Positions 1 through 5,655 of a stretch of 13,588 nucleotides of DNA are shown here, in pieces; position 1 is the first letter of the stretch; every line of letters starts with the position of its first letter. This stretch comes from Clostridiales bacterium. Lineage in GTDB: Bacteria; Bacillota; Clostridia; Lachnospirales; Anaerotignaceae. The stretch covers positions 24,460 to 38,047 of the forward strand of contig JAHZAW010000005.1 of NCBI GenBank assembly GCA_019423725.1, given 5' to 3'. The notes below the pieces were generated by a model. It was given only the letters and a program-made list of their open reading frames with translations. It searched no databases and was not told the DNA's origin. The position numbers were made by a program, and so were the translations under genes.

Positions 1-1
1 C

Positions 2-172
2 AAGATGAAAAAGGATGTTATCGACATCATATCTAAGGACAGTTCACTGGGAGAGTATTCCATTGACCTGCTTATGATAGCAAAATACCTCGAGCGTATA
101 GGTGACCATGCGACAAATATCGCCGAATGGGTCGAATTTTCCATAACAGGAGAAAGAAGCAAGAATAACTGA
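2..172 (+). CDS. phoU: PhoU-type phosphate signalling protein, C-terminal end (partial)
   Basis: The reading frame is open from the window edge to a TGA at 170-172 and gives the last 56 residues. It contains AKYLERIGDHATNIAEWV, the hallmark E-R-x-x-D-H-x-x-N-I metal-binding helix of PhoU repeats, followed by a short polar tail. PhoU proteins are cytoplasmic helical bundles that link the Pst phosphate transporter to the PhoR kinase and hold the Pho response off when phosphate is plentiful (family knowledge). The 5' part, and presumably the pst transporter genes, lie outside the window. The downstream phoB/phoR-type genes support the call. The stop codon sits inside the ribosome site of the next gene, so the two are translationally close and almost surely co-transcribed. 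Confidence 0.9.
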   Translation, partial: KMKKDVIDIISKDSSLGEYSIDLLMIAKYLERIGDHATNIAEWVEFSITGERSKNN

Positions 173-177
173 GGTGA
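171..177 (+). promoter_or_regulatory. Ribosome binding site that decides the start of the HD gene
   Basis: GAGGTGA matches the 16S anti-Shine-Dalgarno complement over seven bases and ends 5 nt before a TTG codon at 183. The in-frame GTG at 174 lies inside this motif and has no ribosome site of its own, so TTG 183 is the better start. The site overlaps the phoU stop codon (170-172). Confidence 0.65.
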
Positions 178-182
178 GGAAT

Positions 183-842
183 TTGGTATCTTATGAAGAA
201 GTTAAGAAAAATCCTGCCATAAACATATATATACAGAAGGCTGATGAATCGCTCAGGGCACTGGGGTACACTGAGCATTCATTTGCCCATGTGGTGAATG
301 TGGCTGTGACCGTAGAGTACATATTAAAAACTTTAGGTTACGATGAGCATGATATAGAGATGGCTAAAATAGCGGCATATCTCCACGATATAGGAAACCT
401 TGTAAACAGGGTGGACCATTCCCAGAGCGGAGCTGTAATGGCATTCAGGCTCCTTACTAATCTGGATATGGGCGCAGAGGAGATAGCTACCATAACCACG
501 GCCATCGGAAATCATGATGAAGGCAATGGTGTTCCGGTAAACGCAGTGGCAGCTGCCCTTATACTTGCGGATAAGTCAGACGTAAGACGTTCAAGGGTAA
601 GGAATAAGGATATATCCACCTTTGACATTCACGACAGGGTAAACTATTCTGTTGTCAGCAGCAGACTGGTTATAAACGAGGAAAAAACTACCATAACATT
701 GGTACTTTCCATTGATACGAATTACGGTTCTGTAATGGATTATTTTGAGATATTCCTTGACCGTATGATACTCTGCAGAAAGGCGGCAGAAAGGCTTGGA
801 CTTCAGTTTAAGCTTATGATAAACGATCAGCCTTTAATTTGA
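183..842 (+). CDS. HD-domain metal-dependent phosphohydrolase in the pho operon
   Basis: A 219-residue cytoplasmic protein of the HD superfamily, read from TTG 183; GTG 174 would add three residues. The metal-site series is intact: H32 and H36 in the EHSFAHV segment, H68-D69 in YLHDIGN, H79 in DHSQSGA, H111-D112 in GNHDEG and D130 in LADKSD. Such domains hydrolyse phosphate esters, often nucleotides, using divalent metals. The substrate cannot be read from sequence. There is no signal peptide, membrane helix, nucleotidyltransferase domain or HD-GYP motif. The C-terminal 80 residues look like a small alpha/beta appendage that I do not recognise. It sits between phoU and the phoB-type gene with gaps of 10 and 22 nt, so a role in phosphate signalling or nucleotide turnover during phosphate stress is plausible but inferred. 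Confidence 0.85.
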   Translation: MVSYEEVKKNPAINIYIQKADESLRALGYTEHSFAHVVNVAVTVEYILKTLGYDEHDIEMAKIAAYLHDIGNLVNRVDHSQSGAVMAFRLLTNLDMGAEEIATITTAIGNHDEGNGVPVNAVAAALILADKSDVRRSRVRNKDISTFDIHDRVNYSVVSSRLVINEEKTTITLVLSIDTNYGSVMDYFEIFLDRMILCRKAAERLGLQFKLMINDQPLI

Positions 843-864
843 TCAGACAGGAAGGGAAACTATA

Positions 865-1533
865 ATGATATATTTGCTTGAAGATGATGAAAGCATCCGC
901 AGCTTTGTGGAATATGCCCTTAATAATTCCGGGCTTGAGTCAAAGGGATTTGAAAAACCTTCAGATTTTTGGAAGGCGATAGGGGAGGAGATACCTTCTC
1001 TTGTCATACTTGATGTGATGCTTCCCGAGGAGGACGGACTCGAGGTCCTTAAAAAACTCAGAAACAGGAGCGAAACAAGAAAGGTGCCCGTTATAATGCT
1101 TACAGCCAAGGATTCGGAATATGACAAGGTCATAGGACTTGATTCCGGGGCTGATGATTATGTATCCAAACCCTTTGGTATGATGGAACTCATATCCAGG
1201 ATAAAAGCCCTTATGAGAAGGACAGCCGATGAAACAAAGAAGGATGAATATACGGTCGGAGGACTTTATGTATGCCCCTCAAAGCATATAGTAAGGGCCA
1301 ATGGAAATGATGTAGTGCTTACGTATAAAGAATTTGAACTGCTCTGCCTTCTTATATCAAACAGGGGAACTGTATTTAACAGAGACCAGATACTCCAGAG
1401 GATATGGGGCTTTGAGTTTGACGGTGAAAACAGGACCGTTGACGTTCACATAAGGACACTCAGGACAAAACTTGGAGAATGTGGAAAACTTGTGGAGACT
1501 GTAAGGGGTATTGGGTACAAAATAGGAGGTTAA
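865..1533 (+). CDS. phoB: PhoB/PhoP-type (OmpR family) response regulator
   Basis: A 222-residue two-domain regulator. The receiver domain spans about residues 1-120: acidic pocket E6-D7-D8, phosphoacceptor D50 in LVILDVMLPEEDG, switch T80 and conserved K102 in VSKPFG. The winged-helix DNA-binding domain spans about 128-222, with RTVDVHIRTLRTKLG and the closing ETVRGIGYKI typical of OmpR/PhoB proteins. When phosphorylated by its kinase it should bind Pho boxes and turn phosphate-scavenging genes on or off. The start ATG has an AGGAAGGG ribosome site. The histidine kinase begins 3 nt after the stop, and the kinase ribosome site lies inside the last codons of this gene. The phoU neighbour makes PhoB/PhoP more likely than another OmpR-type regulator. 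Ile codons are almost all ATA. Confidence 0.9.
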   Translation: MIYLLEDDESIRSFVEYALNNSGLESKGFEKPSDFWKAIGEEIPSLVILDVMLPEEDGLEVLKKLRNRSETRKVPVIMLTAKDSEYDKVIGLDSGADDYVSKPFGMMELISRIKALMRRTADETKKDEYTVGGLYVCPSKHIVRANGNDVVLTYKEFELLCLLISNRGTVFNRDQILQRIWGFEFDGENRTVDVHIRTLRTKLGECGKLVETVRGIGYKIGG

Positions 1534-1536
1534 GCG

Positions 1537-3201
1537 ATGACAAAGAAAATATTCCGCAGTATATTATGCGCGTCATTTGTCACCTTACTGGCCTGCTTTG
1601 TGTTCATAATGGGTATACTTTATGAATATTTCAACAGCCAGCTGCTGAATGAGTTGAAAAACGAGGCGGTAATGGTTGAGCAGGGAATAGAGCTTTACGG
1701 CGAAAAATACCTTGATGATATAGATCCCGCTAACAGGATAACATGGATAGATACAGATGGTTCCGTGCTGTATGACAGCAGGATAGATGCATCTGAGCTT
1801 GAAAATCATTCGGAAAGGGAAGAAGTCAGGGAGGCTTTTGAAAACGGAAGCGGCTCCAGCCAGAGATATTCCACCACCTTTGCCGAAAAAAATGTTTATT
1901 ATGCCAAGCTCATCGATGACGGCACGGTAATAAGGATATCAAGTTCACAGTACACAGTATGGGCCCTGCTGCTGGCCATGATCCAGCCTCTGCTATTTGT
2001 GTTTGTGATAGTGATCATAATTTCGGTATTTCTGGCTGTAGCGCTCTCTAAGAAGATAGTAAAGCCGCTTAACAATATGGACTTGGAAAATCCTGATGCC
2101 GATGAGAATTATCCCGAAATATCACCGCTGCTGAAGAAGATAAGCAGACAGAATATGCTTATTGACAGGCAGATGAACGCTCTTAAAAAGAGCGAGGAAG
2201 AATTTATGACCATAACTTCAAATATGAATGAGGGGCTCATAATTATTGACAAGAATACAGAGGTGCTTTCTGTAAACAAAGGAGCTTTGAAACTTTTGGG
2301 AAAGAAAGACGCAGAGATAGGCGAGAGCGTATTTACCCTGAACCGCTCAGAGGGATTCAGAGATGCTGTGGATGAGGCTCTCAAGGGCGTGCATGGAGAG
2401 GGAAGCCTTGAAATAAACGGCCGTATATGCCAGATACTTGCCAGCCCTGTATTTGACGGCGGAGATGTAAGGGGCGCTGTGGTGCTCATAATGGACGTTA
2501 CCGAAAAGGAACAGAGAGAAGCTCTCAGAAGGGAGTTTACATCTAACGTATCCCATGAGCTCAAAACTCCTCTGACATCCATTTACGGCATATCTGAAAT
2601 AATGATGAACGGCATCGTAAAACCCGAGGATATGAGTAGGTTTGCTGAAAATATCCATAGTGAGAGCGGAAGGCTCATAAACTTGGTAAGTGACATAATA
2701 AGACTGTCACAGCTGGATGAATTATCGGATGATGTGGAAAAAGTTCCGGTAGATATATACGCGGCAGCAAAGTGCGTGGCCGAAAGACTTAAATCCCTGG
2801 CTCAGAACAATGACATAACAATAAATGTGTCTGGAGAAAGCACTTCCGTAAACGCTGTGGCATCCATGATAGATGAGATAATATATAATCTCTGTGAGAA
2901 TGCTGTCAAGTATAATAAACCTGGCGGAAAGGTAGACATATTTGCCGGAATGGAAAACGGCAAAAAGATAATAAGGGTCGCTGATACGGGTATCGGAATA
3001 CCCAAGGAACATTTCAGCAGGATATTTGAGAGGTTTTACAGGGTAGATAAGAGCCACTCCAGAAAGATCGGAGGAACAGGCCTTGGACTTTCCATCGTAA
3101 AGCATGGCGCCGCCTATAATGGAGCCAGAGTCGAGGTGGACAGCAAAGAGGGAGAAGGTACGACATTTACGGTCATATTTGATCTCAATGACAATGAATA
3201 A
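1537..3201 (+). CDS. phoR: PhoR-type membrane sensor histidine kinase
   Basis: A 554-residue kinase. Order of parts: TM1 about residues 8-30, extracellular loop about 31-140, TM2 about 143-170, a short degenerate HAMP-like linker, a PAS domain about 220-325, then the kinase core. The dimerisation helix carries phosphoacceptor H340 in SNVSHELKTPLTS. The ATPase domain shows the N box (N455 in YNLCENAVKYN), G1 (DTGIGI, 483-488), F box (IFERFYR) and G2 (GGTGLGL, 512-518). It should autophosphorylate and control the adjacent response regulator. In PhoR proteins input usually comes through PhoU/Pst contacts, while the PAS domain adds an intracellular input of unknown ligand. The AGGAGG ribosome site lies at 1524-1529 within the preceding gene. 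No terminator is visible after the stop, so reading through into the SLH gene is possible. Confidence 0.9.
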   Translation: MTKKIFRSILCASFVTLLACFVFIMGILYEYFNSQLLNELKNEAVMVEQGIELYGEKYLDDIDPANRITWIDTDGSVLYDSRIDASELENHSEREEVREAFENGSGSSQRYSTTFAEKNVYYAKLIDDGTVIRISSSQYTVWALLLAMIQPLLFVFVIVIIISVFLAVALSKKIVKPLNNMDLENPDADENYPEISPLLKKISRQNMLIDRQMNALKKSEEEFMTITSNMNEGLIIIDKNTEVLSVNKGALKLLGKKDAEIGESVFTLNRSEGFRDAVDEALKGVHGEGSLEINGRICQILASPVFDGGDVRGAVVLIMDVTEKEQREALRREFTSNVSHELKTPLTSIYGISEIMMNGIVKPEDMSRFAENIHSESGRLINLVSDIIRLSQLDELSDDVEKVPVDIYAAAKCVAERLKSLAQNNDITINVSGESTSVNAVASMIDEIIYNLCENAVKYNKPGGKVDIFAGMENGKKIIRVADTGIGIPKEHFSRIFERFYRVDKSHSRKIGGTGLGLSIVKHGAAYNGARVEVDSKEGEGTTFTVIFDLNDNE

Positions 3202-3214
3202 AAGTCGAAAACCC

Positions 3215-3285
3215 TAAAAATATGAACTAATTTGACACACTCTTCTTGGTGTAAAAATATGGATATTATGAAATAATATGCATAT
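3215..3285 (+). promoter_or_regulatory. Candidate promoter and repeat-rich leader of the SLH gene
   Basis: A perfect -35 hexamer TTGACA (3232-3237) is followed after 17 bp by a weak -10, AAATAT (3255-3260). The exact 10-mer TAAAAATATG occurs twice, at 3215-3224 and 3252-3261, so one copy lies upstream of the -35 and the other covers the -10. Between this and the ribosome site are a 7-bp inverted repeat with 3-nt loop (ATATTAT/ATAATAT, 3263-3279) and the palindrome ATATGCATAT (3276-3285). The promoter call is moderate because the -10 is poor. The repeats suggest an operator, but in AT-rich DNA they may be chance. Confidence 0.4.
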
Positions 3286-3305
3286 ACGGCCAAAGGAGTG
3301 GTATT

Positions 3306-4040
3306 ATGAAAAAACTATTTGCCGTCATTATGGCGGCATCTTTTATTATAATGGCTTTTCCACAGACGATATATGCTGATTATGTGGGCAGAGGGACTCA
3401 CAGAGCCTATATATTCGGTTATCCTGACGGTACCGTAAGGCCTGAGGAATATATGACCCGTGAAGAGGCGGCATCGATCCTTTGCGGGGTATTTGGAGAT
3501 GAGCTTGATAACGATGGATATATAATATCAGCATTTGATGATGTGAGCGCCGACAGATGGTCATTTGAGGCCATAAACTGCCTGTATTCAAACGGCGTTG
3601 TTTCCGGTAATGGCGGTTCGTTCAGGCCTGAAGATAAAATAACCAGGGCTGAGATGGCCTCGATGATATACAGACTTTCAGATGAAAAATTCGGAAGCAG
3701 GGATTTTAACGATACTGAAGGCCACTGGGCAGAGAAATATATTGAGACCGTGGCGGCTGAAGGATGGATAGCCGGCTACAGCGACGGAAGTTTCAGACCT
3801 GATGAGAAAATAACCAGGTCAGAAGCCGTATTCCTCATAAATAAGGTGCTGGACAGAGAGCCTGAAAATAAAGAGGCTCTGCTCAATGACATGAAGGTGT
3901 TCAAAGACAATACCGATGAGACAAAGTGGTATTATTTAGCCATTCAGGAGGCCTCAAACAGCCATGAATATTCCAGAAAGGATAATGGCTTTGAGGTATG
4001 GAACCTGGTAACAGAAGAAATAAAAAGACCGGTTATATGA
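3306..4040 (+). CDS. Secreted S-layer homology (SLH) domain protein
   Basis: A 244-residue exported protein. Residues 1-24 form a signal peptide (lysines, hydrophobic core, likely cleavage after IYA). Three SLH repeats follow, about 33-65, 75-123 and 133-182, each with FGYPDGTVRP, SGNGGSFRPEDKITRAE or AGYSDGSFRPDEKITRSE-like signatures. A partial fourth unit (VFKDNTDETKWYY, 198-210) ends the chain. SLH domains bind pyruvylated secondary cell-wall polymers, so this should be anchored in the envelope. No other catalytic or binding domain is visible, so its task beyond wall attachment is unknown. It has a good AAAGGAG ribosome site at 3292-3298. Its position right after phoR, with no visible terminator between, raises the possibility that it belongs to the phosphate regulon. 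The last six codons lie in a terminator hairpin. Confidence 0.88.
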   Translation: MKKLFAVIMAASFIIMAFPQTIYADYVGRGTHRAYIFGYPDGTVRPEEYMTREEAASILCGVFGDELDNDGYIISAFDDVSADRWSFEAINCLYSNGVVSGNGGSFRPEDKITRAEMASMIYRLSDEKFGSRDFNDTEGHWAEKYIETVAAEGWIAGYSDGSFRPDEKITRSEAVFLINKVLDREPENKEALLNDMKVFKDNTDETKWYYLAIQEASNSHEYSRKDNGFEVWNLVTEEIKRPVI

Positions 4041-4053
4041 GCCGGTCTTTTTT
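4022..4053. terminator. Bidirectional terminator between converging genes
   Basis: An 11-bp perfect stem (left arm 4022-4032, right arm 4042-4052, core GACCGG/CCGGTC) has a 9-nt loop. It is bounded by an A run on the left and a T run on the right, so it is a Rho-independent terminator on either strand. The SLH gene's stop codon (TGA 4038-4040) is in the loop, and the - strand regulator gene ends 14 nt away at 4068. Confidence 0.88.
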
Positions 4054-4067
4054 ATGTGGGATGTATG

Positions 4068-4721
4068 TCATTTAAGGGTAAAACTGTTTTTATTAAAATC
4101 TATCAGCCCCTCGTCCCGGAGCTTTCCGAGAACGGAAGAAAGGGCGCTCCTGTCAACGGCCAGATAATCAGCCAGCTGGCGTCTGTCGAAGGGTATGGTA
4201 AATGTCCTGCTTCCTGTCTTTACGGAAACAGATGACAGATAGGAGAGCACCTTCTCCTTGGTGGACCTTTTTGAAAGGTGTTCAGCTCGGCCTGTGAGAA
4301 AAATATTTTTCTGAGCCAGTATTTTTATCATATTTCCGGCTATATCAAAGTGAAAGCCGCAGGCGGCTGGACAGGGGGTGATGGTATGGTCCTTGTCTAT
4401 AAAAAGCACTGTGCTTTTTTCCGAGGCCAGCACAGAAAGTGGGATCTTTTCTACTCCTCCCAGTACAAAGGCTTCACCAAAGAGCATGCCTTCGGTGAGT
4501 TCCGCCAGAATGGTAACACTTCCCCAGGCATCCTCGTTTATGATCTGGATATTGCCTGAAAGAACTATTCCTATTTCATTTATGGCATCGCCGGTATGGT
4601 ATATATATTCATTTTTTCCATAAAACCTCTCCCTTGCCCTGAGACAGCCCATCATGGGTGTTATGCTGTATTCAGGCACCCCCTTAAATAAGGGGCATTT
4701 TTTTAAGGCGTCTATGTTCAT
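4068..4721 (-). CDS. Crp/Fnr-family regulator, HcpR-like
   Basis: A 217-residue regulator with an N-terminal cyclic-nucleotide-type sensory beta-barrel (about 8-127), a long dimer helix (about 128-160) and a C-terminal winged helix-turn-helix (about 176-203, RRQLADYLAVDRSALSSVLG). The barrel end carries CPAACGFH (C117, C121, H125), resembling the C-x3-C-x-F-H stretch common in clostridial Crp/Fnr proteins. The classical cAMP-contact residues are not evident, so another signal (redox, NO, heme or an Fe-S centre) is likelier; this is inference. Aligned with FNR, the DNA-contacting E209 and R213 are replaced by S192 and S196, so its site should differ from TTGAT. It is divergent from a ferredoxin gene and shares a palindromic site with it. 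It has a GGAGG ribosome site at 4731-4735 (read as CCTCC on +). HcpR is my best family guess; the exact regulator subfamily is unproven. Confidence 0.82.
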   Translation of the reverse strand: MNIDALKKCPLFKGVPEYSITPMMGCLRARERFYGKNEYIYHTGDAINEIGIVLSGNIQIINEDAWGSVTILAELTEGMLFGEAFVLGGVEKIPLSVLASEKSTVLFIDKDHTITPCPAACGFHFDIAGNMIKILAQKNIFLTGRAEHLSKRSTKEKVLSYLSSVSVKTGSRTFTIPFDRRQLADYLAVDRSALSSVLGKLRDEGLIDFNKNSFTLK

Positions 4722-4751
4722 AAAAATTTTCCTCCAATAAAAATATAATAC

Positions 4752-4765
4752 GTTGTAAATACAAC
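4752..4765. promoter_or_regulatory. Palindromic operator, probable Crp/Fnr-type site
   Basis: GTTGTA-AA-TACAAC is a perfect 14-bp palindrome in the divergent region, the same overall length as FNR/DNR-type sites (TTGAT-N4-ATCAA) but with different bases. Its centre (4758.5) lies exactly 41.5 bp upstream of the start predicted for the ferredoxin promoter. For the - strand regulator gene it would fall just upstream of, or within, the promoter (a TATTAT-like element lies beside it), so autorepression is possible. Binding by the neighbouring regulator is inferred from position. Confidence 0.65.
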
Positions 4766-4787
4766 ATACTTTTGTCTGTGATTATAT

Positions 4788-4793
4788 TAGAAT
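4788..4793 (+). promoter_or_regulatory. -10 element of the ferredoxin gene (activator-dependent promoter)
   Basis: TAGAAT matches the sigma-A -10 consensus at five of six bases and predicts transcription start at about 4800 (A). No acceptable -35 hexamer lies 16-18 bp upstream (the region reads about CATACT). Together with the palindrome at -41.5 this is the pattern of a class II activated promoter. TATATT at 4783-4788 is an alternative -10. Confidence 0.5.
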
Positions 4794-4826
4794 ACAGATA
4801 CAAAGTCAATCAAGGAGGAAAATAAA

Positions 4827-5519
4827 ATGATAAGAAAAATAATTAAAATAGACGAAGAAAAATGTAACGGATGCGGACTCTGCGCAGCTGCCTGCCATGA
4901 GGGAGCAATAGGAATGGTAAATGGAAAGGCAAAACTTTTAAGGGAGGATTATTGTGACGGCCTTGGGGACTGTCTTCCCGCCTGCCCTGTAAATGCCATC
5001 TCATTTGAGGAAAGGGAAGCACCTGCCTATAATGAGGAAGCAGTACTTGCCTCAAAGGCTCAGCAACCTGTTCATGTATGTCCCGGAAGCATGATGAAGA
5101 CCATAAAGCATGCGCCTGCTCCTGAAACAGAGGCACCCAGGGCAGAGAGCATGGCTTCACAGCTTTCCCAGTGGCCTGTACAGATAAAGCTGGTACCGAT
5201 CAGGGCTCCTTACTTTGATGGCGCTAACCTTCTCATTGCCGCTGACTGTACAGCCTATGCCTATGGAAACTTCCATAATAAGTTCATTAAAAACAGGATA
5301 ACTGTAATCGGCTGCCCTAAGCTGGATGAAGGCGATTACACAGAAAAACTTACGGAAATAATAAAGAACAACGATATAAAGAGCATGACCGTTGTAAAGA
5401 TGGAAGTGCCCTGCTGCGGAGGAATAGAGAGAGCTGCTGTTACGGCCCTTAAAAACAGCGGAAAATTTATTCCCTGGCAGATCTATACCATAACAACAGA
5501 CGGTATGATAAAAGAATAA
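4827..5519 (+). CDS. Two-domain ferredoxin, FrdX-like (Hcp-associated type)
   Basis: A 230-residue cytoplasmic Fe-S protein. The N-terminal ferredoxin domain (about 5-60) has C13-x2-C16-x2-C19-x3-C23, and then C43-x5-C49-x3-C53-P, in which the usual second cysteine is a glycine (G46). By ferredoxin pairing, cluster I has four Cys ligands and cluster II only three. A linker with HVCPGS (C85) leads to a C-terminal domain (about 115-230) with further cysteines at C141 (AADCTAYAYG), C163 (IGCPKLDEGDY) and C196-C197 (VPCCGG). This layout matches the ferredoxin-like partners often encoded beside hydroxylamine reductase (hcp) in clostridia. No hcp is in this window. Its role is likely electron transfer in nitrosative or oxidative stress (inference). 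The AAGGAGG-type ribosome site is excellent. It is probably controlled by the divergent Crp/Fnr gene. No clear terminator follows it. Confidence 0.82.
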   Translation: MIRKIIKIDEEKCNGCGLCAAACHEGAIGMVNGKAKLLREDYCDGLGDCLPACPVNAISFEEREAPAYNEEAVLASKAQQPVHVCPGSMMKTIKHAPAPETEAPRAESMASQLSQWPVQIKLVPIRAPYFDGANLLIAADCTAYAYGNFHNKFIKNRITVIGCPKLDEGDYTEKLTEIIKNNDIKSMTVVKMEVPCCGGIERAAVTALKNSGKFIPWQIYTITTDGMIKE

Positions 5520-5561
5520 AATAGATCAGAAAAATTATTTTTCCTATTAATTTGATAGGGA

Positions 5562-5590
5562 TTGACAAAGCTCACCTAATTAATTACAAT
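5562..5590 (+). promoter_or_regulatory. Strong sigma-A promoter of the smsCB operon
   Basis: TTGACA (5562-5567), a 17-bp spacer and TACAAT (5585-5590) give eleven of twelve consensus bases, with transcription start expected near 5597. An inverted repeat CACCTAA (5573-5579) / TTAGGTG (5616-5622) brackets the -10 and start site, and CTAAT (5576-5580) / ATTAG (5605-5609) is nested inside it. A DNA-level operator, for example for an Rrf2/IscR-type repressor, is possible. No such regulator gene is present here. Confidence 0.75.
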
Positions 5591-5624
5591 TATAAACCGT
5601 ATAGATTAGTATTATTTAGGTGCG

Positions 5625-5638
5625 CCGCCGTCTGGCGG
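5625..5638 (+). promoter_or_regulatory. GC-rich leader hairpin just upstream of the smsC ribosome site
   Basis: CCGCC-GTCT-GGCGG is a perfect 5-bp all-GC stem with a four-base loop. It lies within an otherwise AT-rich leader, 3 nt before the AAGGAGG ribosome site (5642-5648). No T run follows, so it is not a terminator. It could protect the mRNA end or tune ribosome access. The function is unproven. Confidence 0.5.
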
Positions 5639-5655
5639 AGCAAGGAGGTTTTTAT

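Noticed and set aside
5530..5559. Possible terminator after the ferredoxin gene (AAAAATTATTTTT, then CCTAT/ATAGG)
   Set aside because: The first is AT-only and the second has a 5-bp stem with no following T run, so neither is a convincing terminator.
5577..5586. Palindrome TAATTAATTA in the sms promoter spacer
   Set aside because: A ten-base AT-only palindrome is expected by chance in a promoter of this composition.
5620..5655. GTG start at 5620 that would extend SmsC by 12 residues
   Set aside because: It has no ribosome site and would place the leader hairpin and a perfect AAGGAGG inside the coding region; ATG 5656 is clearly better.
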